A stretch of DNA of 64,000 nucleotides from Melanocharis versteri (Eukaryota; Chordata; Aves; Passeriformes; Melanocharitidae): contig VZTG01001067.1 of NCBI GenBank assembly GCA_013397845.1, positions 806,001-870,000 on the forward strand. The letters run 5' to 3'. The notes beneath the pieces are model-generated. The model was not told the DNA's origin and did not search any database. It was given only the letters and a program-made list of their open reading frames with translations. The position numbers and the translations under genes are program-made. This document shows positions 1 to 12,788 of this stretch, in pieces. Position 1 is the first letter of the stretch; each line of letters opens with the position of its first letter.

Positions 1-3000
1 ATGTGACGACAAGAACACAAGGCCCAGCCTGGAGAATTTGCAATGTGGCTGAGATTGGAGACAGCAGACAGATCCAGTGGCCAAAAGATGGAGCGGCAGA
101 AGAACAGGATGTCTAGGATCAACATTTCAGCCTAGGTGGGAGTACTTTTGGTTAATGCCTCAGCTGAGAAAGAGGAGTGGATGGGATGGGTTTGACTCAG
201 CAGGGTACACACTGCTCTCCGTAGCAATAATAGAGTGCATACAGAGTGGAAGCCAAACCCTATCAAAGGAACCAGAAGGTTCCCAAGTGGTAACTCTTTT
301 TTTAAAGATGAAGCAGGATAGTATGGTATGTTTGCCTTAGACTTAAGACTTAATTTGATTTAAACACCATATGTAAAACATATTTGAAAAACCTTGGCGT
401 AACTTCCCTCTCTGAGCTGACTGCTCATTGATTGAGGCTTTAATCCCCTGACACATCTAACTGAGGCCATACCAAAGCACACAGACATGCAGCTTGCAAG
501 GTCAAGAACATCCAACTTAGATCTTAACCTTCTTCGTAGGTATATGGGCTTTATTTTAGATATTCTCTGGATTTCGTCTGCTCAAGAAAGTGGCAGTGAG
601 TGGGCAGCTAAACAGGGGATGGCTGTTCTTTGCTGGTAGAAGTTACAATGCAGCATGTGTGCCATCAGCTATATTTGTGCATCTAAACACACTCACTATG
701 TGTATACACACTTACGTGAAGGATGAGGTGAAATGATGCATTATTCCACATTCACTGAAACTCAAAGAGATTGACCAGAGAAGCTTTTTTGCTGAATTTA
801 GCCTTGAAAACCTATTGTGTACCTTTGTGTGGAAGGTAGAGCAAATGCACTGAACAGTAATTGCATATTTGCTGCTATGCTTGTGCCTGAAGGCAAGTGT
901 GTAAAATGTTTTCTGCTTTTCAAAGCACTGACAACTGCAACTGTTGTGGGCCTCAATGGAAGGTACAGCTCATCAGCAATCATTTAACACAGCATTTTTG
1001 TTCAATTGCCAAAGGTGGGGTTCAGATGTAGGGTAGGGGGGCTTGGGTACCCGTCACTGCAGCATGGGCTTGCAGTGGAGATACAGCATGGAAAAGGACA
1101 AGATAACCTAAAGGAGCTGCTGGAGAAAGAGGAGCAGTAGGAAGAGCTGTGGTATCAGATGAGTGGTCTGACAACAGAAACAGCATCACAGATAAGCTCT
1201 GCAGTAACTGCAACACGAGCTGATAGAGCAGATGGTCACCTCAGTTTAGCCTTTAACATAGCTTGTTGCCCCTAGCAATATGTACCCAAAAGTACTCTAC
1301 TGATGGAGATGGGATTATGTAGCAGACAGAGGGAATCAGTCCTGTTTTATACAAAATACTGGGCTGCCTATCAGCTCTGACAGTACCTTCATGTGCCGGC
1401 TTTGACTTGGGCAGACAGAGCAATGTGATGATATGCACAACCATTTCTGGGACAGCTTCACACAGCAGAAACCAGGTAGCACTTTCCCAGTTTCCCAACT
1501 TTGTTGAATGTTATCAACTCACTCCACAAATCTGGAAACTTGGTTAAGAAGTAAAGTGTTAAACTCTCTTTTCTCTTTCTGAAATGACCTTTTGGGAACT
1601 GTCAGGACATTTTCATGCGCTCCTGATCAGTGCTATTTGGAGTTAATTCTGGCCCACTTCAATAATTCTTCAGAAGTAAGAATTATTTCATTAGTTTGTG
1701 AAAAGCACTTAAAAGGTCCTTCAGTGAAAAGTGAAAATACTGTTATTCTCATTCCCAAAATACTAGGTAAAGAACCACACTGAAATAGCAATATAGAAAT
1801 GATGCAAAGGTGATTAACTACAGTGGAAAGCAACGTTCTTCACTGAAAGTGTCCCATATTTGAAAGGCCAGACATATCTAAGCATATGCATATCCCAGCT
1901 ATTTAATAAATGTCTCAACTGCATGTTTACATATTTTTATTAAAGAGCAAATTGCTTGTATTTCCTTCTCTTTCTTCTGCATTATAGCATTAAAGCAGGA
2001 CAGCATGCCAAACAACAGTATCAACAAACAGCATCACCAGATACTTAAGGGTCTTTAGCACCTAAATTGACTAAAGCGTAAATACAAACTGACGTCAAAC
2101 ATTTGGGATTACCATTTAAAAATTGCTATTTTCTGAGACAATAATGAAGGCCATTCATATCAGAAAATCCAGTGGCTACAACAGGAGGAGTGAGCTGCCC
2201 AGATTCCAGAATAGAGTCAAGGAAATGGTCTGCATCTCTTAGAATAAAAAAACCTGCCAATTTGCTCTAGACCTGTGAGAAGTGTCAGATACAGATAATA
2301 TGAAGAGCTTCTTTCAACCTGTCTAGCTCTTGAAGATTTGGGAATGTAGTTGTCACCACTAGTCCTTGCTCTGCCACCATTATCAGCAGTGCTTTTATCA
2401 TCCCCTCTACTCATCACAGTCCTTGTGTGGTAGAAGCCCATCCTGACTGTGCACTGGAGCTGCACAGCATACCTCGTGCAATGCAGAGTGCAACTGTGTG
2501 ACGATACTGACCTGCTCCAGAGCTGTAAAAAGTCACCTTCCACATTTGGTCTTCAGGGTCTCAATTAAACAGCTGAAATTTTAAACAAGTAAGATCTCGA
2601 GTAAGATCAGAAGCGGTGATGAAGCTTATATAGGATCTCTGTCTTTCTTCCTCTCAAGCATGGAATTAAGAGTACATTTTTTTAAGGCAAAATGAATTCC
2701 TGAGTAGGCGTTTGTACTAATTCAGGTCCTGAAGTGGTATAGCCAAATGGCAGCACACTCTGAGGTGTGTCTGTTCTGCTTCTCAGCATGATTAACTCAG
2801 CAGGATGGAGCATAGCACTGTATGGCTTTTAGTATCTATACTGGCCTATTGAGCATTAGCTTGCATATCCGAGGGTGATGCATTTTTCCACAAAGCTGTA
2901 AGCTGGAAATTGCCTAGAGAGAAAGAGGACTGGAGATTTCAAATGCTCCTTCTAGTTCAGAGTAAATTCAAGCAATCATACACTTTGGAGCAAGCAAACA

Positions 3001-6000
3001 TTTGCTTTTCCACAGGTAGTGAAGATTTCAGCAGGAAAGCACAACTTCGTATTTGAAGATATGGTGCCTTTGGACACAAACTAACCAGTGCATCCCCAGC
3101 CCCTGCCTCGGACTTCTGTCAAAACACCATCTTTTCCTTCCGCATCTGTGCTAGTTGCCCAGGGGCCAAAAGCAGAGGAGGTACTGGGGGCACCACCTGC
3201 TTTTGTAATTTCCCTCTTGTCCACAAAGTAGTAAACCCAGTGGTCAAACCCTTGATGGAGCAAACCCTTGCCATCCTAGAAGATGCAAGCTACTCCATAT
3301 GGTACAAATTCACTATGAGGTCTGTGGAAGCCTTGCTTGTGATGCGCCTGAAGTCCAGAGCCTTACACCTCTTAAAGTTCCCCTGCCCAAGTGAGACAGA
3401 CCTGTGTTAGCATAAAACCTCGAGTGGTGCCAAGGCCCCTGAGCAGCTGCAGAACTTGCTCCATTCCCTGGGACAGAAGGGTGAAGGAAGGGCATGTCTC
3501 TTCCCCAGCTGTTGGCTCAGGACACTCCAGGAGGAGTAAGGGAAGACAGGTTCAAAGGGAGGCCATTTGCCAGACAAGGACAATGCTCATCTGTTCTCAC
3601 CAGCTCTGTGACCCAAAGTGGTCATTAGGTGCCAAAGCAGCTGGGTGAGGTGACACACATTACTAACAGCTTCTGGTTTGGTAAGGGGCCATATAAGAAG
3701 AAAAATTTCTTTCTGCAACAGGGGTGGACCACAGAGAGATTTGGTAGCTGCCAGTGTGCAGGAAGGAAAGGGAAGGGAGTATTCTCCCCCTCAGGTGGTT
3801 CAGCTGCATTTTGCAGGCAGAAGTAGAGGAAAAGAGCTCAGGTCTGCAAGCCTCCCCCTCCCCCTGAATACAGGGCATACTGCATGTATTCAGGGCCTAG
3901 GATAAACTAAAATAGAAAAACATTTGGTTTCAGTTCACATCTCGGTCGTGGCTCATGTTTTATTTACAGAAAGGGCAGAAGTTTCCATGAGTGAAGAAAT
4001 CCCCTTTCTTTCTGTGCAGATTTTAGAAAACCAGTCAGCAGCAGAGCAATGCTACTGAACTCAGGACTTCAGTCACCTGCTTCCTAATTCTCAAAGCAGC
4101 TAAAGCCCTGCAGTCTTTTTTACCTTTTATAGTCACAGGACTAGTCAAGCAAAATCTTGATTGGATTATTCTGCTTTAATTACAAAATACACTCAGACCA
4201 AAGGCGCAATAGTACCTGGTACGTATGTACACATTTCTCTCAATTTTAACACCAAAGACCAAAATGCCATCTGGTCCTCCTGTAGATCAAACATTCCCCT
4301 CTGGCAAGATCTTTGGAGTATGAACAGATACCACAGTAATGCTTGAACTGCCCCTTGTGTGAAGGACACCGGACTCTGTATTTATTTATCACGTACTTTG
4401 AGATCCTTTAGGGTGGACTGTACATGAGATAAGCAAGAGAACAGATGCAAAACTGGAACCTTGGGGAGTCCATATCCCACCACCCCCTGGAAAAGAAAGG
4501 CAGAGATCAGGGTCACTCTGCTGCAGTTAGGACAAGGTAGATAAATCACAAGGTTTTTTTTATTGCTGGTGAACTCAAAACAGGCAACTTTAATCTACTG
4601 AGGAAGATACACATACAAACAAATGTTAGGCCTTGTGCGTTTTTTTTCTTCTTAATGTAAATGTCTCTTCAACTTCAGTCCAGCTCCCAAGCTCTCACTG
4701 AGCTGCCACTGAGATCCTGGTAACGTGCTCTGGGCAGTTCTGCAAGATGTTATAAGAAGCATCACATGTACTAAAAAGGGAGATTCTGCAGATCAGACAA
4801 AGCTCTGACAGCAGCCATGTTGCTCAGAAAGGAGAAGTCTGGCTAATCCTGCTGCATTAGGTATGTGGTATTATATATAATTAAATGATTTAAGAATTTG
4901 CCAGGTCCTTTTCTGTTTCTGGTGTGCAAGCTGCAAGTAAAGTGCACTTCTGGGTATAAATTACCACTCAATGAAGGTGCAATAGCTGGGTGGTACATGT
5001 CAGACACCAGTGGAAAGCAGACTACAACAGCTGTTTCAATGACACAGGCAATAAGAATAATGCCCTATGATACTAGATGCTGCTGGGAAACCCTTCCATA
5101 GCTTGAGCAGTTAAGTATTACATCACTCAGCAAAACACAAATAAAGTGTCATTTATATGGGACCCTCTAAAGTACAGACGATAACAGACACAACTGCTAT
5201 TGCACACCAGGTTAGCTCTGTGGACAGCCAGTCCTCCACACCACATCACTAACTCCTTTTAACATTCCCAAAGAGCTTTGTAACAGCTAAGGAGAAAGCA
5301 GGGATCCTAATGATCTTTCTATAAAGCTGAGGGTTTTACATGATGTGGGGGTGGTGTAGGAGGCAGCGCAACACCACATTTAAGCTATGCTGTGAGAGGA
5401 CAACCCAGCTTTAGACACTGCATTTGATGATCTTGACATAACCAGGGCCAAAATGGTGGGATCCCAACTCTCATCTGCACCTTGCAATTCTTGTTCTGCT
5501 CCAGCAGAGCTCATCTACATTATCTCACACACAAAGCTGTTTTTTTCCCTTCATGTACAGTTTCAGGTGACTATTTTGCCTGGGTCTATAGTCCTGAGAC
5601 CAACAAGGCTGATAAACTACATACTGTTCCTCTGATTTCATAACACTGGCATCACAGCATCAAAAGAACTATCTGTTCAGTGTTTGTTCTCTTTTAATTT
5701 AATGAACTATAAAAAGGGAACTCTAAATACCCACCTAAGTATTCTCAGTGATTTGGGATACATTGCATACCCAGGGCAGATTTGATTAACTCCTTGCCAC
5801 CACTGTTTTCCTGTGTCCATTGCCAGCAGTGGATGCCATGTGAAAAGGGGAAGGGAAGGAATAAAATAATTGCTCTCTGTGTGATATAAAAAAGGATTAA
5901 CACTGCCTTGTAAGAGCAGAATCAAGAAATAATTCTACTCACAGGGCCAGCAGTGCTTTTCCTCTCAGGAATGGCTGCGCCAGGGTATGAAGCAGGTTCA

Positions 6001-7009
6001 CTGCTGAGCACCCCCTACCAGAGACAAGGGACCTACATAGAAATGGCCCAACTATTTCCAAAATAAGAGTGGAATCCTACAACAGTTTTGCATTTCAAGC
6101 CAAATTATCCCTGGTACAGCTCTGCTGACTGTGGTGGAAGAACAAGAAATATTAATCTGGCCCTACAGGACAACTATGTCAAACCTTCCCCATAAATCAG
6201 TTCAGGAGTGAGGCATCTGACAGCTGGAAGCTCCATGTTTCTTGCTAACTTCAAAGGCCAAGATTTGACAGAGTGAATTACAAACTTGTGGCTGCCACTC
6301 TCGAACACCTTCCCTGCACCACAACTGTCCTTGTACTCCGTAAGTGTTCCCAACAGGTTAAATTTCAAACTGTCCCTGGTGCAGGTAGTCTACAGTGAAG
6401 CCACAGCAGTCCCTCCTCCTCCACCTCTCCACTGCTGCTCTCACACCCTAACTCAAAGCCTCATTCAGGCAGAGCATGAAGAAGTGCATGCTTTTCAGAG
6501 ACAGGTGTTTTGCTTTTTTTTTTTTCATATGTGTATCAGGCAGCATGGTGTATCTCTTGCTGCCTCCAATTACTGTCATGATAATATGATTGTGGTTATT
6601 TAAAGCAGAATTTGAGAAGAAAAAGCAAATCCACTTGATACACTGAGCAGAACACTAGGCAGAACAGAGCCAAGGCCTGCCAGGGCTGAAGGAACATGAG
6701 ATTCAATGCCAGAGGACCAAATCCTGGATGCCATGTTAACCACATGAAGGTTTTGACCTTCAAATACAATGGGCTACAGCCAGGCTAAGTCATCGACATC
6801 ACCAGAAACAGAGGAATCCCTGGAAAGCAAGGCAGAAAACTCTTGTGGGCTATATAGTCTCTACAAGGTTTGCACAACTGAGATGGGAGCAGGAATCTGC
6901 AGCAGACCCTCAGGCAAGATCTGCTTTGGGGGGACAGAGGAGATGGGAAGACTTGCACTATTTCTTGTGCCTTTTGCCAAGATTCAGATAGCACATATCA
7001 TGGTAAAAT
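1..7009. other. Intergenic DNA downstream of TMEM229B, no gene seen
   Basis: Only short chance ORFs (108 codons or fewer) with no recognisable domains. In human the next gene on this side is PLEK2, but none of its pleckstrin-homology or DEP coding sequence was recognised here. The stretch contains one MIR-like tail near 4.4 kb and a perfect hairpin at 3.87 kb. Confidence 0.5.
4372..4440 (+). repeat. MIR-like (CORE-SINE) 3' tail fragment
   Basis: The stretch reads ACTTTGAGATCCTTTAGG and then a degenerate hairpin-like end. This matches the characteristic amniote MIR tail in which a CTTTGAGATCCT block precedes the terminal region. Only the tail is recognisable. Confidence 0.45.
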
Positions 7010-7028
7010 TCACTTGGCAAAAAAGGCC

Positions 7029-7034
7029 TTTATT
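7029..7034 (-). promoter_or_regulatory. TMEM229B: Candidate polyadenylation signal AATAAA for TMEM229B
   Basis: AATAAA on the minus strand, about 700 nt past the stop codon. It is preceded (on that strand) by a long T/C tract at 7037-7071, and a moderately G/T-rich stretch (about 6965-7000) follows on the downstream side. The hexamer is common by chance, so confidence is limited. Confidence 0.4.
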
Positions 7035-7036
7035 AG

Positions 7037-7071
7037 AAAAAAAAAAGAAGAAAAGAAAAAAAAGGAAAAAA
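7037..7071 (+). repeat. A-rich low-complexity tract
   Basis: A 35-nt stretch of A with scattered G. On the minus strand it is a T/C tract immediately upstream of the candidate poly(A) signal. Confidence 0.9.
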
Positions 7072-7732
7072 TTCTAGTGAGTATCAGGACTGAGATTTCA
7101 AAAAGTACAATATCTGTATAAATTCAGCAAGATGTCCAGCACCAGATTATTTCATGGTGCAACAAAGAACCTGGGGAGAGGCCAGTGGGACCTGGCAAGG
7201 GGAACACCATCTACCTCCCCAGCAGACTGCCAGTCTTAGGTACTTCTCAACAGCAGATGGATTTTGCTTGTTCCTGCAGCATCTCAGGTCCCACGGGAGG
7301 TATTGGTTGCAAGCAAGCACCTGAATATTGCCTAATGGAGTAAGCCAATCACTAACTCAGCTGGCGTGTCCATGCTCATCCACTGATTAGGTGGTTTTTT
7401 TTTGGATGTATTTCCACTGTAGCATTTCTTTTTTCTTCTTTCTCCACTTTAAAGTGTAAGCAAAAGGACTGCTTTCATCAGTAATAAGTTAAAATCAGAA
7501 ACGACCTAACTAACAAGTAACTGATATTGGTCCTTGGAGCCCAAAGAGTAAAATCCATAGAAAATCTATTGGTTCCATTTTTTCTGGTATATCCCATGCA
7601 CACCCCCATTAGAAAAATGGGGTTTATGAATCTTATCATACAGCAAGGAGCAGTACCTCGGAGCCAGAGCTGATAGTCCATGGTAGAGGTCTGGGCTCTC
7701 TCAGATTGCTAAGTATGGTTCTAAGTCACTGC

Positions 7733-8458
<726 letters not shown>

Positions 8459-10162
8459 CTACATATACTGCTCTGCCTGAAAAATGGGATGCTGCTGGTA
8501 TTATACTGGCAATAAGGAGGGAGTTGATAAGTACAAGGGCTTTGCCAGGAGCAAGGTTGCCAAAGAATTTACTGGTTGCAAGTCAGCAGAAAAATATAGT
8601 CATCCCACAAAGACCACACATCACCTGTTTGCTCTTTTCAAGAAACAGTACTATACCTTACTTTTCTGATTCTACTGTGGAATAGATTAGTTGAACACAG
8701 CACTGTAAAACTGGGCCCCTCCAGTTTCCAGGCCTTTCCAGACTGTTGCCTACAGTCTCTATACCCAAAATGTTTACTGTAGTCTAAAACTGAGCTTTGA
8801 TGGGAGCTACAGCAAGGGAACTGGAGGAGAAAATTCAGAGATTTTACACTTACAGACACTATACCTTGCACTCGTTATTCAGCTGAACTTTTCTTTTGCC
8901 TGTTAAAGAACTCATCCATTGTATGGCTAGCATTTGTAAAATAATTTTCTTATGGTGTCAGGCTTCCTGATACCAAGTCACAAAGCACAAGAGAGCCACT
9001 GAAATCCATTCAGATTTGGCTTCAGGACAGCAAAGCGCAAAGAAGGAGAATGAAAAGGAACAGCTGAGCCTAGAGAGGGGTAGTTAGTCATGATAAATAG
9101 GAAATGAGAACAAACTCTAATTGTCTATACAGGAAGAAATTGGTGAAGAGGTTTTGAAAAGGCACAATTTGCTTATCACTGAACTGTTTCAGCACAATTA
9201 GCTTTTACACTTTCTGTAGAGATTCACAAGTCTGCCACGCTGCCATGTCAATGACATGAGCTGATTATAAGCATAATTTTACTGAAGCCTTGCAGATTTA
9301 CACCACAGGATGAATTTGACCTCTTTCATTCTTAGAAACTTACTCTTTCAAGCTGAGTTTCTCTGGACTCTTTACCAAGCACTATTTAACTTGTTCTGCA
9401 CTTGTCAGTTCTGTGGCACAATGTGCTAGGAAAGGACCACACTAACCTTACATTACATTACCTGTACAGTCATTCCATGCCATCTGGAAAGAGACTGTTC
9501 CTGCCCTGCCCTGTAAACACAGTGCCTCTCTGAACAAAGTATTAACATGCAACTGACATTCTGACAGGTGATTAGAGAAACTTCTATAAGGAAAAATGGA
9601 ACTGCAAGAATAAACATGAAGAAGATATGCACAGGGGAATACTGGAAGTGAAAAGGACAGAGCTGTATCCACGATCTGTTCACACCTCTCTTAACCAGAC
9701 AAGCAAACAACCAAAGCCTTGACAGTTCATATGATTTGGGTGTTTAAACAAAGACCCATTTTCTAATGGCAGAATCCATTTTACACAGGACGCTGAGCCA
9801 TCATTACATGCTACAAAGAATGGTCAACAGCACATAATGAGCTTGTAGGTAAAAGACTAAAGAATCATTAGAGATTGCCTCATGTCTCCTAACAATTCAG
9901 TCCCAAGAAGCCCTGCAAGATAGCAGAGGAGGTGGCACATGAGAAATATGCAGGAGGTGTATATCCACACAGTCCATAAGAAGCTGATGCGTAAAAGCAC
10001 TGCAAACCAAGGAGAGTTTGTCAATGTAATGTTACTTGGTTAGTTTGCCAGCACAGTTGATAAGCTTAGGACTCTGAATCTTCATATCACTACTCCATTC
10101 TGACAATTTCAAAAACAAATCAAAAATCAGAGGTACAGAAGTAAGGGAAAGCAGTAAGAAGG

Positions 10163-10320
10163 CGTCATGATTTAAACCCAGCTTGCAACTAAGTACCAGA
10201 CAGCCACTTGCTCACTGCTCTCCAGTGAGCCGGGAAGAAAAATCGNNNNNNNNNNNNNNNNNNNNGGGGAGGGGGGAAGTAAAACAAAGTAAATTGAAAC
10301 AAAGTAAAATGTAATAATAA
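10163..10320 (+). repeat. Avian endogenous retrovirus LTR-like fragment, interrupted by an assembly gap
   Basis: The sequence around AACTAAGTACCAGACAGCCACTTGCTCACT, followed after the N gap by a G-rich tract and an A-rich AAAGTAAAAC/AATAATAAT stretch, resembles a common bird LTR (probably ERVL-type) whose G-rich centre often breaks assemblies. No gag, pol or env sequence is present. Both boundaries are approximate. Recognition is from memory of the family and was not computed. Confidence 0.45.
10246..10265. other. Assembly gap, 20 Ns
   Basis: Twenty consecutive Ns inside the LTR-like fragment, next to a G-rich run. The true gap size is unknown. Confidence 0.99.
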
Positions 10321-10466
10321 TGTAATTAGCTCACTTAGTTAGAACATGATGCTAATAATGCCAAGGTTGTGGGATTGATCCCTGCATGGGCCATTCACTT
10401 AAGAGTTGGACTTGATGATCCTTGTGGGTCCCTTCCAACTCAGAATATTCTGTGATGTTTCTGTAA
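10321..10466 (+). repeat. TguSINE1-type SINE (tRNA-Ile head, CR1 tail)
   Basis: The left part follows tRNA-Ile: an A-box-like TAGCTCACTTAG at 10326-10337, an anticodon-arm-like GCTAATAATGCC, a degenerate B box GGATTGATCCC at 10372-10382, and an acceptor-like GGGCCA. It then switches to a CR1 3' tail (GATGATCCTTGTGGGTCCC and an ATTCTGTGAT end). This composite is the TguSINE1 structure described from passerine birds. Changes in the B box suggest an inactive copy. Confidence 0.88.
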
Positions 10467-12349
10467 TATGTAACGTCATTATCCAGAGAAGAAAATGATT
10501 GTAAAGATTTTACTAAGTTGCCAAGGGATTGTATGGTTTTCCTCTCTTTTCTATAAGTCTTTCTAAATTTTTCACTTGTGATCCTTAGTGCTTGCACTTC
10601 TCCCTACAGCTTTACATGAAACGTATTTGAACTGTTAGCTGGGAGTACCCTTGTAATTTTGAAGATTTGTTCACAAAGTTGGATCAAATGGACAGAGGGT
10701 CCTTCCCTCTCCCCATCCATTTTTATTCCAAGGATCCCTTCACCAGTTAATTCCATTGCCTTATACCTCCCTACAAAAGCCAAAGATACATAGAAACATA
10801 TCCAACAAGCCACGAGCTGTTCTACCCCACACTATTTCCTCTGTGCAATGAAGATTTCTCTTTCCTGGTTCTATACCACATACTTAATAAAAATCTATTT
10901 TCTGTTTCTTTTTTACTGTTTGCAAAATAATTAGTTACTATACTAGGAGTCTGATAACTGAATCTAGATCAGGTCTCAGACATCTACAATACAAGTTAGC
11001 CAATTGCAAAGAGCATTGTTAAGTTCTTTTGAATCCCATGGCTTTCACCACAACTGCAAAGAGACAAACATCAGTGCACTGGCACTGTCTCAATATTTGC
11101 CTTCTCTACTGTCATGTGCCCAGGCAGCCCAACCTTGATGGAAACTTCCTTCTTATAATATGCTTGAAAGAGTTCTCACAGACTTCTTGCTGATTAGGAG
11201 CAGGGCAGATAGCAGTCTGTGGTAGTCCAAACATAACTGGTTCCACTGTCCTAGGCACTAAGAAAATCCACAAATCAAAGCTCCTCCTGTAAAATATTTC
11301 ATCCAAAATAAAACAAAAAGTACAAAGTAAGACATAAAGGGAATGGAGGATGCATTTAGGGGGGCTATCACAAGCCACAGCACATCACTGCACAAGCTGG
11401 GGACTGTACAATTTAATGGTTACAAGTCACTTGAGCATTTACAAAACAACTAAAACTGCAGCTTTTCCCAAGCATCTTATTTCCCAGCCACACCAAATTA
11501 TGTGGTGTCTGGTAAGCAATACTGCACAAGAAGGTCTCAAGAGGGACATAAAGGAGAAAAGTATTGTTTTATTGGGCAGCAATTCATGATAAAAGAATCA
11601 AGCTGAAAAGCAGTTGCATGACATTAGTGGGAGAAGCATCCAAACAGAAGGCCGAGACTGGATTCAGTAAGAAATACAGATTTGTGAAAAGCCTTAAGTA
11701 GATAATTGAACTTGGTGATGCAAAACTTTTAATGGAGTGACAGTAATACTGACCAAAAGACTCTGAACGTATGAGAGCTATTCAGTCTCCTGAGGAAAAC
11801 AAATGACATTCATCACTGAAGCACTTACAGTGGGATGGCCAACAGCTTCCTGAAAATCAGAAAAACAGCTGCCAGCTATGCAATTGTCTCAGCAGAGAGC
11901 AAACAATGCATGGAGACTGCTCATGGATGACCATGCTTGCACTGAGGCTGCTCGCACTGTGCTGTTTTGGGGAAAATAGGGAACTTCTAAATTCAAAGTT
12001 TTGAAAACGCTTTCCATCATCAGCAATTTATATTTCAAATAGTTGAAACAGAAATAGTTCCTCTAATACAAAGTTTTAGGAAGCCTGAGCTGGGCCAGCA
12101 CAAAATTTTTCCTTCTTTCTCTAGTAGGACCTTTTTTTCCAGCTTGCTGAGGAAAAAAAAAGGCAAGTCTATGGAAACCACAGATGGACCCCCAAGGAAC
12201 ACTCAGTCCTTTCCCTGACTGCCCTGCCTATGTGCATAACTCTGCTGGCAAAAAAGAGGCCAAGAGGCTGCTCCACCTACAGGAAACAAGCACAGGCCTA
12301 ACAGGGGGAAGTATATGAAGGACTGAGTTTCTCTACAGAAATCTGGTTG

Positions 12350-12788
12350 CAGCAGCAAGTTCCCTGAGGACACAAAGCTGGGAGAAGTGGCCGATATCCC
12401 CTAGTGCTGTGCAGCCCTTCAGAAGGATCTCAACAGGTTGGAGAGATGGGCAGAGAAGAACTGTCTGAGATTTAAGACAAATGCTGGGTCCTGCACCCAA
12501 GGAAGAGTAACTCCATGCAAGGACAAGAGGCAATGGGCAGAAACTGATGCACAGGAAGTTCCACCTGAATATGAGCCTGAATATGAAAAATTTCTTTACT
12601 GTGTGGGTGATTGAGCATTGGACAGATTGCCCAGAGAGGCTGCAGAGTCTTCCTCAGTGGAGATATTCAAGAACTGTCTGGATGCAATGCTGTGCTATGT
12701 GTTTTAGGATGACCCTGCTTGAGCAGGGAGTTTGGACCAGATGACCCACTGCGGTCCCCTCCAACCTGACCCATTCTATGATTCTGCA
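12350..12788 (+). repeat. CR1 LINE 3' fragment with internal deletion
   Basis: The copy runs from a CR1-like block at 12350 (AAGCTGGGAGAAGTGGC) to the typical end GACCAGATGACCCACTG and the ATTCTATG/ATTCTG terminal repeat at 12773-12786. Near 12516-12520 the sequence jumps from the block after GGGTCCTGCACC directly to GGACAAGAGGCAATGGGCAG. This skips a few hundred bases present in full CR1 copies. It is 5'-truncated, with no intact ORF. Confidence 0.92.

Larger units (their letters stand above)
7010..7732 (-). other. TMEM229B: Probable TMEM229B 3'UTR
   Basis: This is inferred from the stop codon at 7733-7735 and the first good AATAAA on the minus strand to its left. No ORF of the coding exon continues here and no repeat is recognised. 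Longer isoforms could end at further AATAAA signals in the AT-rich DNA to the left, for example near 4555 or 4380, so the left boundary is uncertain. Confidence 0.45.
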
